From positions 11,954,127 through 12,018,126 of the forward strand of contig ML677373.1 in NCBI GenBank assembly GCA_007922305.1: 64,000 nucleotides of DNA, given 5' to 3'. The translations under genes and the position numbers were made by a program. The DNA comes from Dermatemys mawii. Taxonomy: Eukaryota > Chordata > Testudines > Dermatemydidae. The first letter of the stretch is position 1; every line of letters begins with the position of its first letter. A model generated the notes under the pieces. It was not told where the DNA came from. It saw only the letters and a list, made by a program, of their open reading frames with translations, and made no database searches. Shown in pieces: positions 1-24,785 of this stretch.

Positions 1-1567
1 GTGAAGTGCTGCTGATCTGCTAACAACATTCCATTAATACATGTTTTAAATGTCTCTAATCATCTGTGGGTTGGAATCAGATGCTTGTCAGTACTCACAG
101 GTTTTACTAATGATTTCCTGTGATGGTTGCCTGGGTCTTTTGAACAGGGGGCAGGCAGACATTTAGCTCATGAACTAAGGCAGTTTATTGGTACACAAAG
201 AAAACAAGATGTACACTGGAATCTCAGTGTTACTAGCCTTACATGTTTTCAGTCAGGTTCCTGGTCTAGTACCTGTCAGCACTTGCTCCTGCGAGCTCCT
301 GTTCTAACCTGCAGCAGCTAATTGGCTTTTATAGCCCTGCAGATTCCCAGCAGGCTTGGAGCCAGTCAATCACAGAGTAGCTCACTCTCAAAAGCTGCCT
401 CTGATAGCCCCTTCCTGTCTTCCAGCAGCTGTATAACAATGCTAGGGTATTTCTCCAGGGTTTGTAGCTCATGAAGCTAAGGTTCTCCTTTGCAGATGGT
501 GTAACTGTGCAGCAACCTCTGAGCTTTCCTAGACAGGTGAGTCAACCTTCCTTTCATTAATCATCTGTTGGAAAGGGCTAAAAAACCTGCAGCACCATTC
601 ACCCCTATGCTACTCCCCTTCCCAGCTCAAAGGGGACTTGCCCCCTTGGATACATTAGTACTGCTTTAAAAATGTTAAATAAATGCTCTTCAGTACAGAT
701 GAAAGTTTGGGGAACATGGTGTAATTAAATGACTGTGAGTTTTGTAACTAATTGCTCTGTATTATTTGCCCTCTGATTCACTGTCAGGAGTAATAGGTAT
801 TTACCAAGGGATGGGCAAACTGGTTTAGAGGCAGGAAGCTGATCAAGCAGTCTCAGGTGTACTGTTTAGCGTGCAGCAGTCCCCTTAGAGGACTAGATAT
901 GAATCACACTACTGACCCCAGTCCACTTTCCTGACCCAAAGATGCTCAGGATCAGCACTGAACAGTTCATGCACCACACCTCACGATCCTGGAATTTCAG
1001 CAGTGAGCATCACACCAGTAATTCAGTCTGTTCCATGGGGCAAGGGGTTCTCTCCAGCTAAAGATTTAGCAACAAAGTCTAAACTGGCCCAGGAAGGAAT
1101 ATCTTATTTAGAAAAGATGCAAAATCTGCTTTTTCATGGCATTTCCATGAGCAGGTGATGAGTTTCTCAAACTTGCTATTCAATGGGTAATTGTCACACA
1201 CTATTACTCTAGGAATTGGTCATTCATGTTTGAAATTCAAGTTGTGTTGCTTGATTGGGATGGGTAGATAAGTCACATGGTATTGTCTCTTCCCCCAGGA
1301 TTGGATGAGAACACAGGTACTACTCCCCATGTACTGCTTAAAAACAAACCCAGCTTGGTCTAATCAAACCGATTTAAAAATTGGAATAAATAACTACAAA
1401 GAATTATTTTGACATGGTTCATCTCTATATCTTTCTAGGAAATACTTTGCCTCCACAAGTGCTTAGCACTTAGAGAATATAAAATGTCACTAAAATACAA
1501 CCTTGCACCAACTATTTTTGCAACAGTTTTAGCTGCAGCTTTCCTAGGAGAGTGGCAATGAGGACAG
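1..1567. other. Non-coding region, no gene recognised
   Basis: I see no exon with credible splice sites or a known protein match here. Open frames are short and start at arbitrary codons. The stretch lies beyond the probable CDK3 3' end. Part of it (about 130-620) looks like an old interspersed repeat, but I cannot name it. Confidence 0.5.
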
Positions 1568-2026
1568 GGGCACTGGAACAATTTTTATAGTGGGGGTGCT
1601 GAGAGCCATTTGAACCAAATTGTACACTCTGTATGTAATGGAAACCCCTTCAAGCCAGGGGCTGCTGGTTCCAGCACCTATGAATCAGAGGTACCAACTT
1701 TTGCTGGCTGGCCCCAGCCCGGCCCTGACTCCACCCCTGCCCCAAAGTCTCCACCCAAACTCTGCCTCTCCCTGCCCATATTGGACCCCTCCCCAAATTC
1801 CCACCCCAGCGCTGACGCCTCCCTCCAGCCTGCCACATTTCCCCTCCTCCTGCCTCCCTCCCAGGCTTACAGTGCAAAACAGCTGTTTCACGGCACAAGC
1901 TCTGGGAGGGGAGAGAAGCAGGATGCAGCAGCATATTCAGAGGAGGTGAGTTGGGGCAGGGGAGGGGTGCTGCCGGTGGGTGCTCCAGCCCCAGAGCACC
2001 CACGGAGTCTGCCCCTATGCTATGAA
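1568..2026. mobile_element. Probable non-autonomous DNA transposon (hAT-like MITE)
   Basis: The left part starts CAGGGGCACTGGAACAATTT and continues with a 'GTGGGGGTGCTGAGAGCC' block, which I recall as a recurrent reptile interspersed repeat. The middle is C-rich and the right part is GCTCCAGCCCCAGAGCACCC. No convincing target-site duplication was found, so the ends are approximate. Open frames across it on both strands are composition artefacts. Confidence 0.4.
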
Positions 2027-3020
2027 TGAGGATTCAGCAGTATTCTCATTCCTTAGGAATGAGCAAATCTGAAAGTAACCCTTGAATGTGGACAGCCCAA
2101 CTCTCCTAAGGAAGCTGTTTCATGAGGTCTTCTGACGATGGGCTGTTTTATTTGCAGTGTTGGCATTATGTTGGTCCCGGGACACTAGAGAGACACAATG
2201 GGCAGGGCAATATCTCTTATAACAAAAGATATTACCTTACCTACCAGGTCTCTCTGGGATTTTTAAAATCCAATGATAGGAATGAGAGGGCTTGGATATC
2301 ACTGCTGGCCTCTAAATCTGCATAGTAAGGACAAGAGCGATTGGTGGTGGGGGAAAAAAAGGCCCATGGTTTAGTGTTCCACTGCTACTTGACCACAGTT
2401 ACCTTCAATAACTGGAGAAAGACAATATAGCTCCCCCTAGAGTAATGCTGAAAGAGGTGTAGGAATATCTGTTCTGAATCAGAGAAATAGGGCAAAAGAG
2501 GGAGAATACAAAATTGTACCCAGCTGTTCAGTGTTACATTGCTACTTGACCACAGTTACCCACAGACCTATAGATCCCCATTGAGTAATGCTGTTTAATT
2601 CATTTAGGTCTGCAGCCCCCTTTTTAAGGCAGGTTGGAAAACAAAATATGGAACAAAGTAACTCATCTGTCTTCAGACTATTTCGGAAAATAAAACAAAC
2701 TCATACCAGCTTTTATTGGAAAGAAACTCAGTTTCTCTCTGCAGTAGCGATCTCTTTGTTCTCTGTCCATTATTCCCCAAAACACTATCAGTTGCCCCAG
2801 CATCTGACAGTGCTGACCTGAAGAAAGAATGAAGGTGACAAAGGGAAAAGAGAAGGCCTGTAATAAAGAAATGGACCAGGGGGATAGGCCAATGCTGTGG
2901 CCACTGGTTGAGGTTTTAGCATACAGGAAGTTGTCAGATTCCATCACTGCCCTGGTCCAGGGAGTGGCTAAACAATGGAGCAGCCTATAACAAACAACCG
3001 AGACTTAAGAACAAAGCCTG
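2027..3020. other. Non-coding; local 156-bp-spaced duplication
   Basis: No gene is seen. Two copies of a segment containing GCTACTTGACCACAGTTACC and ending AGTAATGCTG lie about 156 bp apart (about 2373-2450 and 2530-2593), which suggests a small tandem duplication or two repeat fragments. Confidence 0.45.
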
Positions 3021-3024
3021 TGTA

Positions 3025-3030
3025 TTTATT
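3025..3030 (-). terminator. Candidate CDK3 poly(A) signal
   Basis: TTTATT on the plus strand reads AATAAA on the CDK3 strand, about 820 bp after the CDK3 stop codon. I found no canonical hexamer nearer to the stop in a quick scan, so the 3' UTR may run 3848 to about 3000. This is inference without transcript data. Confidence 0.35.
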
Positions 3031-3848
3031 TTCTTTACTGGAGGAGAAAAGTGTCACAACTGCGTCAAGAACTGGTGCTAATAGGCTCAAAAGGCAAACA
3101 GTAAAATATTTTCAAAGCCAACCTAAGTAATGGAACGTTTTTAGTTTGGACAACACAAGGGCGTGTTCTCCAGAACCGGATGACTTCCCATGCTGCCATA
3201 GTGGGAGTTTCTCTTTCACTCACAATGAAGATCATTCTTAAGATATTTTCACTTGCTGTTTAACTAGGAATTAAATCTCTAACATTCTTAAACAGTTGAA
3301 CACAAGACTTGTCTAATACTAACAGCGGCTCTCCTGGCTGTATGGAGTAGACCCTCCAGGCTGCTTTAGGTCAAGCACTGCCGGATGCTGGGAGGGAAGC
3401 TGACAAATCTCTTTGCAATGGGCTATCTGACCCCCAGCCAGGCCTGAGTGATCTATGGGTGCTGAAAAGATCATCTACAGTGCACCATTTTTGCTATGTT
3501 CCCAGCCAATGGGAGAAGGATTCTGAAGTTGCTCTCTAGTGTGAGAATTTAGTGTCCCCCAGTCAGTATTATAGGCTGATGCCTGGTGCCATCAGGCCTG
3601 TCCCTGTCACATGTAACAACTACCTCAAGAAGGCTCTAACACCCTTAACACAGACCCCCAGCAATGGGCTGAGAGCATCCAAACACCTATGCCTAAATGA
3701 GAACTAACACTTCCCTCCACCTTCCTGCATAATACAGAGACATTTCAACCCCAGCCAGGCCCCCTGCTCAGCCACCAGAGAGGGAAAATGAACTGATGCA
3801 CAGAACTCAGCATCAGGAATACAGGCGGCCAGGAGGTGCCACGTCCTT

Positions 3849-15808
<11,960 letters not shown>

Positions 15809-17429
15809 TCACTGTAACATCCCCCCATTCATTAGTCAGAGTCCCACTTGGCCATTTCAGTCCCGCACATTTTAACATTGCCCTCTGCTGCAGAGTACCA
15901 GCCAGGCCCCACCCTTCAATGAACGTCCCAGGAACTAAAGATACCATTGGGTGGGAAAAGGTACTACAATAACATTAAATGCTTTCCATAGTAATATCCT
16001 ATCCATTCCCTAACCCTGCAAAGAAAACTCCCCTTTGTAACCACCTTCAACAGCCCCTAGGGGCATATCTCCTGGCACTGCTACTCTATAAACAAATGTG
16101 TACATCCCAAGCTGTGCTACATACTACACAAAGGCAGGGAAGATGTTTGCCCCACCAGGACAATACCTCCAAGCTGTTTCAATCCAGTGCATCAAGCAAT
16201 TCACAAATACCCTGGGTTCAATTTCTAATGTGCAGATCTGTAACTAAATACCGGTCCTGAATTTAAATAATACAGTTGTTAGGCAAATACGGTGGAGAAA
16301 ATGACTAGTAGTCAGAGGACTGGACTGATCCTGGCCATCTAAGATCAATCTCTCTCTCTCTCAAAGATGCCTGTCTTCAGTGTCTCCTCCTGTGTCTTTG
16401 AACAAGCCACTTACTCACCCCGCCTCACCTTTCCTTTCTGGCTTGAGGGTTGTGAGAATGAGTTACGAATTAAAAGCTCTATTAATGCTCAGTATTACTG
16501 TTGTTTACATCTTATCAGTTTAATACCATCTCCTCTATTTTCAACCAATAGTCTCCTAATTAGGTGGAAACACATTTGTCCTGTCCCAGCCCGAACAGCC
16601 CCAGGCCTCCCTGTATTAAACTTCCTAAAGCCGACTCTGATGGCCTGTAGAAAATGGTCCAGCTGCAAGCGTGTCCCTTGTGATGGGCCATAATTACTGT
16701 ATTGCTCTTCCCCCTCTCTTTCTATGGCTAGCATGTCTGCATGAAAACTGGATCCTGCAGCCTGTGGAGAAAGAGATCTAATACTTTAAAGATGGATTTG
16801 CCACAATATACGTAATATACCAGCTTTCCTTCAATAATTCAAATGCTGTGAGGTTGGAGGGTAGGTTTTAAGGCAGGCATTCAGCCCCTCCTATGCAGGC
16901 TGGGCAGTTTCTGCACTCTGTTTCCTGCATCCAGTGTGAAATGGCCGTCCCCTCCCCATGCCCCCTGTATGCTCCTGCCCACATGCTCATCTCACATGCT
17001 CCATGTAGCCTTCCTGCTGATCTACTGGTTTGCCAAAGGGTCAAAATTCATTCCACTCTCATGCCCAGGTCATTTGACCACTAGGGGGAGACATAATTTA
17101 AAATGTAGTGTCTGAGTTAAAATCAAATGCACTCGCTGGTGCAGGCCACTGCTGGGGTAAGAAGAGGAGAGAATTTTGTTCAACTAAGTGGCATTCACAT
17201 CTTCCCAGCTGTTAGCTGGCTGGGGAGAATGACGACCCAAAGAAGGGACACAAGCAGAACTGCAGTGGAAGAAATGTAACATGATGGGGGATCAATGTAG
17301 TTACCCCATTTTCCACAATCTTAAGTATAATTTCTAACAAAATCAGTATGATAATAAAAGTGTGAGATGGATAGTGACTGTCCAGGAAACAAGTCACGTA
17401 GGGGCTGCTCCTCCATGCTGGGGGACAGC

Positions 17430-17580
17430 TGAGAACAGTGCAGGGACAGACTGTATGCTCCTTGGGGCAGGGAATGTCTCTTTGTTCTGTGTTTATACAC
17501 CACCTTGTCCAATGTAGTCCTAGTCCATGACCGGAGTGCCTCAGTGTGACCATAATACAAATAACTTTAATAAACGTCTT
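17430..17580 (+). repeat. Ancient LINE (CR1/L3-like) 3' tail
   Basis: It contains TGCTCCTTGGGGCAGGGAAT, GTCTCTTTGTTCTGTGTTTATAC, 'CACCTTGTCCAATG' and ends in AATACAAATAACTTTAATAA. I recall this string as a widespread amniote LINE 3' end, so the assignment is from memory. Confidence 0.5.
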
Positions 17581-19109
17581 TATGACTTGCAAAACGACCA
17601 ACAAACATCTACCAGCCCAAGCAGACTCTGTCTGCCCTTAGTAAAATGATTTGCGGGGGCGGGGGGGCGTGGAATTTTTTTACTTACCAGTCCAAAAAAA
17701 AAATATTTGGTTTTGGCTTGCAGTATTCAGTAAGGCTGTCTCAAGAAGCTCTCAGTTCCAATGTATAGCAAAGGGAAGAGGCCTCTTTATGCCACATTTA
17801 CTGTATTAGTCACATTTACTGTATGTGGCAACTCTCTCCCATGACCTCTGACGCTGTGGAATGGAAAGGCATACTTGGGTAGTACACTCCACTGATTGCA
17901 CAGATCTGACATGGAGGGCAAGGCTGTAAGAATGACCTAAAATGTCATCGGTTGTTCCACAGCTGGGCTAGTAGCTTAAAAACGAATAGCCCAAATTAAG
18001 ATGGTTCAGGCCACCCACAAAATAACTGTATCTGAATGTTACTAATCACTTGTAATGTCTGCATGCTCTAGTCCAGGCATTTGGGAGAACCAGACTACCT
18101 CTCGAGACTCCATCTCAGGTTTTACAGAGAGCCCAGAGCACATGAAGACAAGGTTTCATAACTGTGTGAATAAACAGACAGTGAAACATAATCAAACAAA
18201 ACAGTGAGCTGCATAAATTATAGGCAAGTTGCAGGCCTTGGTTTCAGGCACTAGGTAATGTGGGATCTAATATACACCTAGCTGCCTCTGGCTTCCATAC
18301 TGGGAATTCTCTAGCTAGTTTCTTTTATTGTACATCACCACAGAATCTACAAGCCAAACGAGTAACTGAAGTGCAAAGCGTTCTCCCGATGGATGTCCCA
18401 GTGAACGCTGCTCCCCACCTCTCCTTGGGAGGTTTTCTAGAGCAGTTGAGTTTGTTTGTTTTTATTCCCCTCCCAAAGACATTCTCTTTCCCCGCCCCAT
18501 GTTAATGTTCATCTGTCTTCGTTTACAGCAGTACGGCTTTGGTAAACAGATGGCTCTTGCAGTGTGTTCTGAAGGTAGACAGGCCTTGATGTAGTCTCAT
18601 GTCCTCCTCCCGTAGCTCTTCCAAAGCCAGGTACCCTTGAAAGAGACCCATTGATAAGGAACACCACTCTGACTCAGTTCCCCGTGTCTTCAGTAGAGTT
18701 ATAGCAGGGATGAATTCAGGTCCCTTAACATGAATGGGGCTTTTAACCACTAACAGAAGTAGGCTGCATGCTCTGTTCATCTCCTTTATTTATGAACATT
18801 TCAGTCAAAGAACACGTGCAATACAATAATAAAACAGGGACAATTTAGGTTTTCTTAAAGGAAAGCACTCCCAAGATCAGACTCTGTCCTGCTCTCGTTT
18901 GTAAAGGAGGGAAACAAATGACTAACCTCTGTCTGCGGGGCACCATAATTTTATACTTCAAAATCCATTGGGTCAAATTCCTTCCTGAAACGCACGTACC
19001 CAACTCCCACTAATGCCAACAAACTGTGTCCACGCTCGTCTCAGTCTGCAATATTGACTTTAACCGCAAAGATGCACCAACCAGTGTAATAAATTGGTGC
19101 ATCATTTTC

Positions 19110-19200
19110 TTGTTTCTAGAAACCTGGGTTCAAATCCTGGCTCGGCTCTTGTGTGACGAGGATTTGGTCTTGTCCTTTGGGCAGATTTTCTTCAAGTTGC
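19110..19200 (+). repeat. SINE fragment (box-B-like GGGTTCAAATCCTGG)
   Basis: CTGGGTTCAAATCCTGGCTC followed by 'TTGTGTGACGAGG' resembles the tRNA-derived head and body junction of turtle-type SINEs. The 5' part is missing. Confidence 0.5.
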
Positions 19201-19353
19201 CACTCAATCCAGCACGCTTCCCAGTCTCTCTTCCAGACCAGCTTGAGCGCTGGAACCGCGGGAGTTTGTAAGGGTCAGGACTGAGGTGCACGGGCAGAGC
19301 TGCATGGGGCCCAGGACTGGAATAATGGAGGGTATTTCAGATTAGGTCTGAGG

Positions 19354-19359
19354 TTTATT
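19354..19359 (-). terminator. Candidate TEN1 poly(A) signal
   Basis: TTTATT on the plus strand reads AATAAA on the TEN1 strand, about 300 bp past the TEN1 stop. That spacing suits a short 3' UTR. No transcript evidence is available. Confidence 0.5.
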
Positions 19360-19656
19360 GACAGAAGTGTGAGGGCAAATCAGCTTAAACCACTGGAACC
19401 CCTGACTTTCACAGGCACTCCGTTCATCCCCATCGACGTGACGGGACAGAAAAGAGTGATAAAGATGAGCCCCTGAAAACACCTAAGGCAAATGAACATT
19501 TGGAGGACATCCAAAACCCAGTGGAAAGGGACTGCAACCGGACTGGGGCTCGTGGTGCCAAAACAGCAAAAGATCAGCAGGGTGCAGAGAAGGACGGAAG
19601 GCAGGTGATGCATTTGAGACCTGGACTCAGTCCAGCAACACCTGCCTCCAGCAAGG

Positions 19657-22600
19657 CTAGGAGGCACTGCTCTCCACCTGCCCCTGTCTCTCTCGGAAAT
19701 ATCGCCGCTGTTCCTGTATTGCCTGCTCCAGCAAGGGCAGATTCATCCCTTCCACACACGTCAGTACCCGAGCCTTCAGCACAGGCCCCTCACCTGTGAA
19801 TATAAAATAATGACTGCAGCTTCTCGACAGGAGAACTGCTACATAGCATCTTTTGCACAGACTGAACCCCACTCCTACGTACTATGACTTGAGAGAGAGG
19901 CAGGAGAAAATAAGGCATTCAGCTAAACTTTACAAATAGGCGGAAAGCAATTGCAGCAGACAGTTATGGGGAGATGTGGCAGGCCAGGAGTCCTGGGTTC
20001 TGAAACTAGCCCTGGTGCTGATTAGCTGTGTGACTTTCTGGTCTTAGTCCTGTTTCATTGCCTCACCTTCAAAATGGGAATGGAGCCGGGTGGTTATCCT
20101 GCTCCTAAAATAAGAGGAGTGACAACAGCTGGGGGAAGTTGACTGAGAAGGAGCCATAGCTGTGGCCAGCTCAATTAGGGTCCAGCTGGCTCTGATAAGA
20201 GGGCTGTGGGCCAGAAGCTGGAAGAGTCTCTCTCTCTCTCTCCCCCTGTGGGGAGAGAAGTACCTGGCTACCTGGGAGAAAAGGGTACCTGAAGTGGAGC
20301 AGGGCTGCGGAAAGGCAAGAGGCGCTGGGGAGCTCTAGCCTGGCAACTCCCCAGGCTGCAGGCCTTGTTAAAGGCCCAAATAGGTACTGGGGGCTGCAGA
20401 GGGGCAGCCCATGGAAGGTCCTACCCCTTTCTGATTATGAGTGGCCATTAAGGACTGCGGTTTGCCCCAATGAGCGGGGGCTAGATGATGACTGGCAGTA
20501 GCCAGTAGTCCAGGCATGGTGGATTTAGAGGCTTGGGGGTTCCCCTGGGAGGGGAGACCCAGAGTGTGAGGTACTGCTGGGGCAGAACCTGGAGGAAAGG
20601 GCCACCGGGGTCCAGGAGGGACATGGGACCAGCGGCAGGCGAGATATCAGCCTGCAGAGGGCGCTCCGTAAGCTAGAAAAGAGCTAATTCCCAGATGACC
20701 AGCAGGAGGCACCACACCGGTGAGTCTTCACCTCGCTACAGGGAACAATTCCCTGTGGTGCTGTGAAACTGAAATCCTTTGTGTTTAGACTATGCTTGGA
20801 AACAGTCAGCTGGAAGGGAATCCAGAAAGGCCTGGTGTTAGAAAACATTTATGTATTGTAATAAGTCTCAAACTAATTAAGAAGAATTCCAATAATTGAT
20901 AATTATTATTACAAGGTGTTGCCTGGGACGAAGCCCCTCAAGCTTCACTTGGCAGTCATACAGCCTAGCCAAGATTTGCTTTCTACATCGTACAATACAA
21001 ATAAAACGATCCTCAGAGCACCAAAGCAAATGATATATGGTGCCATTCGTCCCCGAGCTTGTCGGATTGCTTTAATGCCTCCCATTCCCTGCCTTGGAGT
21101 GAGGATGTATTTGTGGTCTTATTGAAAACCTGGGGGGATGTATTTGTGGTGCTCTGAGGGAAGGAGAAGAGATGCAAAGATTTCTAAGCTGTGGATCAAG
21201 GTAAAATGCATGTTGCAACATAGTGAGTTAAAACGTGTTTGCAAAATACAGACATGGAAAGGAAGTTACAGGCTGGAGAGTTATTGAAAATTTAGGGTTG
21301 GGATAGAAAGATTTGGGGGGAGAGGGAATTCTCCTTAATTTTCCAGGGTTCATGTGCAGACACACATCCCTGCTGCTTTAGCTGTGTGGAGATTACACCT
21401 TGTTCACTGTCGGCTGCTCAATGCACAAGCATCGGGTCTTGTTTGTGGAGCTATGTTAATCCCAAATGATGAGGATAGAAAATATTAATTTGTCTCTGTG
21501 ACACTTTCTCTCAGAGGATCTCCAAGCACTTTATAGGCTAATCAGTCCTCACAACAACACTGTTAGCCTAATAATTATCCTTCTCATTTTACAGGTGGAG
21601 AAACTGAGGCACAGGACAGGGTGTGACTTTCCCAAGGTCACACAGTGAGTCAATTGCAGAATCAGAAAGAGATCCCAGATCTCCTGACTCTCAGTCCTGT
21701 ACTTTACTTTAAAACCAACCTTCCTTCCTATCACATGGGTTCACCGCAATTTCTTTCAGTTAAAACATCCATTTTAAAATACATTTGCTGGTTTTAACAT
21801 CTATGCTTTAAATGAGCAAAATGATATTACTCTAAGATCAAATGTGTCTTCTAACGTTGCCACTTCCTAAGACTTGGAAACACAAACACAGTGAGCTGCA
21901 CTTGGCCATCCCAAGCCTTCGCCAAGTACACCAGTTTCCCTGTAACCAACTGTTTAACTGCATAGTGCTATCAAAGAGCAGTGATCGTAGGGTTCAGAGA
22001 TAAGGCTACTTTAGAGAAAGGAAAGGTCCTTTATCATAGCCACAAAAGTAACATTTGGCATTTCTATATCACCTTTCATGTGCCAATCTCAAAGTACTTT
22101 ACGAAGGTGGATAAGGATATTATACATGGGGAAACTGAGGCACAGGGCAGTGGAGTGATTTGCTCTAGGTCATACAGGAAGTCAGTGGCAGAGTTGAGAA
22201 CAGAACCAGCTCTAACCATAAAACATGCTGTGCCTCAGAGTGAGTTAGGTGAAGAAAAATCATTCAAACAGAACAGTTGCTATAGATGGAGAGCGAGAGC
22301 AAAGGAAGCCAGAAGCCTAACCGGTGCATGGTTTTTTCCTTTCCCCCACACTGCCCCAGATGAACAGACAGCTCCTCCTTTCACACACGGAGAAAGCAAA
22401 GAAGCACTTACCATCCCTCTGCTCAATCTCTCCCAGAGCCACATATAGGGACCCAAGCTGGGCTTGGAATGGTTCCACAAATTTGGTGCAAACACAGACC
22501 TGGTGCTGGACTGAACTGCGCAGGGCTGTCAGGATGGCTTCAGACTGGACCATGTCATAACAGCGCAACCTGAAACAAAATCGATTCAGTGAACTCAGCA

Positions 22601-22797
22601 GCATGGACCCTAAAACGTGAGTTGAGGACGCAAGGAAGAAAAAGGAAATACAGACATGACAGAGACACTGTTGAAAGTAGTGATGGCCTGAAAAAAAGCT
22701 ACTCTCACCTGCCAAATGTTCGCAGCGTCTCCCCATCTGCGACTGATCCACAGTTAATCTCCCAAGGAAAATAATAAACACCAGGACTGGGCAGCAT
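19657..22797 (-). CDS. TEN1: TEN1, small OB-fold subunit of the CST telomere complex
   Basis: TEN1 binds STN1 and, with CTC1, forms the single-strand DNA-binding CST complex at telomeres and stalled forks. Three coding exons on the minus strand: 22797-22709, 22569-22412 and 19793-19657 (89, 158 and 137 bp) total 384 bp, giving 127 aa plus stop (human TEN1 is about 123). All junctions are GT-AG and in phase. It begins MLPSPGVYYFPWEI, the strand opening the OB fold. The second exon carries CYDMVQSEAILTAL and LGSLYVALGEIEQRD. The last exon has VLKARVLTCVEGMNLPLLEQ and a helical C-terminus. It lies upstream of CDK3 on the same strand and divergent from ACOX1, matching human synteny. Any 5' UTR exon is unplaced, perhaps in the GC-rich region near 26.6 kb. 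Confidence 0.92.
19980..20090 (+). repeat. tRNA-derived SINE fragment
   Basis: 'CAGGAGTCCTGGGTTCTGAA' (box-B region) is followed by 'GCTGTGTGACTTTCTGG' and 'CCTCACCTTCAAAATGGGAA', the usual order of a Cry/CORE-like SINE. It is truncated, in TEN1 intron 2. Confidence 0.55.
20090..20760. repeat. Unclassified retroelement-like repeat
   Basis: A G-rich stretch with TGACCAGCAGGAGGC..CCGGTGAGTCTTC at its right end and a (CT)n run near 20228. It recalls a turtle interspersed repeat, possibly LTR-related, but I see no termini, open frame or duplication to prove the class. It is in TEN1 intron 2. Confidence 0.35.
21490..21722 (-). repeat. tRNA-derived SINE (Cry/MIR-like), minus orientation
   Basis: Read on the minus strand it gives 'GTGTGACCTTGGGAAAGTCA', 'TGTGCCTCAGTTTCTCCACC', 'TGTAAAATGAGAAGGATAAT' and a tail 'TATAAAGTGCTTGGAGATCC', in the correct order. 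It is in TEN1 intron 2. Confidence 0.7.
22050..22215 (-). repeat. tRNA-derived SINE fragment, minus orientation
   Basis: It contains GGGGAAACTGAGGCACAGGG, 'GGTCATACAGGAAGTCAGTG' and 'CTCAAAGTACTTTACGAAGG' on the plus strand: the reverse of the same SINE body and tail as the copy at 21490-21722. It lies just downstream of TEN1 exon 2. Confidence 0.65.
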
Positions 22798-22989
22798 CTT
22801 GCAGAGCTGCTGCTGCAGATTCCACAAGCAGAGCAAATTCTGGACAGGTATTTAAAGGGATGTTAGTCAACCTTCATAGGCCACAAAATGTACCTACAAA
22901 AAACCCAATGGATGCATTAAGGACTTATGTACAAAGATATTTTCTCTTGATTGAGAGGTTTAACAGTAATCGCTAAATACTGTCTTCAA

Positions 22990-23192
22990 AGTGCTACAGA
23001 AACTTTAATTCTCACAACAGTTCTGTGACAGCAACATACTTACTGCACTTCATAGGTAGGGGGTAAACTGAAGCGCAGTGAGAATAAGATTTTCCACACA
23101 GCGAGTGAGCAAAAAAGCTGGGATTAAAGGATTTGGGAGGTTCTTGCTCCCAGCCCTGTGATCAAGCCGTTGGATTACACTGCCTCTCTGAA
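22990..23192 (-). repeat. tRNA-derived SINE, minus orientation
   Basis: On plus: 'GGTAGGGGGTAAACTGAAGC', 'CCACACAGCGAGTGAGC', then 'GCTCCCAGCCCTGTGATCAA' and 'GGATTACACTGCCTCT'. This is the reverse of a tRNA-like head followed by a SINE body. Confidence 0.6.
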
Positions 23193-24662
23193 CATTCCTT
23201 GGGTCCTGAAGAGCCTATACAGAGGTGATTGAGCTGTACACAACACTGTAACCTCTGTAGTAATTAAGGCCCCAAAATTGAGTTATTGCTATTTAATACC
23301 CAGGCAAGTATTAAAACCTTTTAGTAAAGACAGACCAGAGAGTGGTCAGAATAAAAGCCCAAGGTCTAACCGCTAGATTTATTCAACAGTCTGTGGAAAC
23401 CCAGAGTGGCTGCAGCCTTTCACAAAGGTGTGCTGCAAGTGAAGCAAAAGAGACTTCTGCTTTTTTCCTGTGAATGAATGAACTGAAAATCAAACGTATA
23501 ATATGAAACACTGATAGTATATGATGTGCTGCAGAGAGCTGTAAAATGGGGGACTTGATGGAATCTAATATTATAATTTACATGGGTAGACAGGCAGCCT
23601 CGAGTACAAAGGAAGTCAAATGTAATTAATACAGCTTTGGGAAAAATATTGTAAATGTTAGGATCAGGATTTGCCTCATGGGAAAGAAGGTTGCATTCCT
23701 ATTGATTTATTTTAGTTAAACTAATAAAGTGAAGCAGTAAGGCTAAACAAGCATGCTTCTGCTATCAACTTAGTGAAATACACCTGTGCTAAAAAAAGGC
23801 AGTAAATAAAAAGAAATGAGTCAAAGAGTGTGTTTATAATTATAAGGATCATTGACCACAGAATGGAATAATCCAAAATGTAACTGTTTGGTTAATAATG
23901 CACACATTCAGCTCAGCCATGCATGCTAAGGTTCAGACATTGTTAAAACAAGGAGAACAGAAATGGAAGATGGATATGCCGTTCTGACCTCCTGGAGAAC
24001 CACAGTTCTTGAAGTGACTTTGCACTGTGTAATGGACTGCTACAACAAGCTTAAAGAGCATCAAAGAATATGGAAATTATATGAACTTGAAACTGGACTT
24101 CTCAGCAGCTAGCAGAGTGTTGCTGGAGAAACTGCAACTTGAGCGAGCATGACTGTGCAACTGGGCAAAAGTATGCACCCCAAAGGGAAAGCAACTCGCA
24201 GATGGTGTTCAAGTAAGTCCCAAGGTGGCTGCACCAATAATTATGGTTACCTTGTCTTACATAAGCTGGTGTGACAAGATGTGTTGCACAAGGGAACTAG
24301 AACTCACTTTGAGTTAATATTTCAAAACTTTGGAAGGATGGGTCACCATATGATTAGTTCAGATCAGCACTTCCAAGAGGAACCAAGGTGAATCACCCAG
24401 TGGGAGCTGCGATCAGCAAACTGGCAAGTAAACAAACCAGCTGGGCCCGCTAAGGGTGCTTACCCTGCGGTGTTATGTGCCAAGGTTACTGATCCCTGTG
24501 CTAAGGGAAGCTTAACTCACCCTGTGACCTGGCAGGGCTACTTCCCCTACGTTTTGTGTCACATGTCTTGTTTCCTTCCACGCGGTTCCCCTTGCTCACA
24601 GCTAGGGCATGGGGAACCCCATTCCTCACCCTTTTGCCCCTGATTTCTCACTCAGGGTCTTT

Positions 24663-24785
24663 TAGGGTGACCAGATGTGCCAATTTTACAGGGACAGTCC
24701 TGATTGTGGAGGCTTTTTCTTGTATAGGCACCTATTACCCCCAGCCCCTGTCCTGATTTTTCACACTTGCCCTCTGGTCACCCCA
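24663..24785. mobile_element. Complete 123-bp hAT MITE with 8-bp duplication
   Basis: The termini are TAGGGTGACCAGA and, inverted, TGGGGTGACCAGA (12 of 13). The exact duplication GGGTCTTT lies at 24655-24662 and 24786-24793. There is no coding capacity. It is the same family as the fragment at 6140. Confidence 0.88.

Noticed and set aside
1610..2029. 139-aa Pro/Ser-rich open frame and shadows
   Set aside because: Lies over a C-rich repeat with overlapping frames on both strands; no splice context or known domain.
22317..22781. Continuous 154-aa minus frame over TEN1 exons 1-2
   Set aside because: Only 22412-22569 is exon; the frame also reads through the intron between exon 1 and exon 2 and past the donor.
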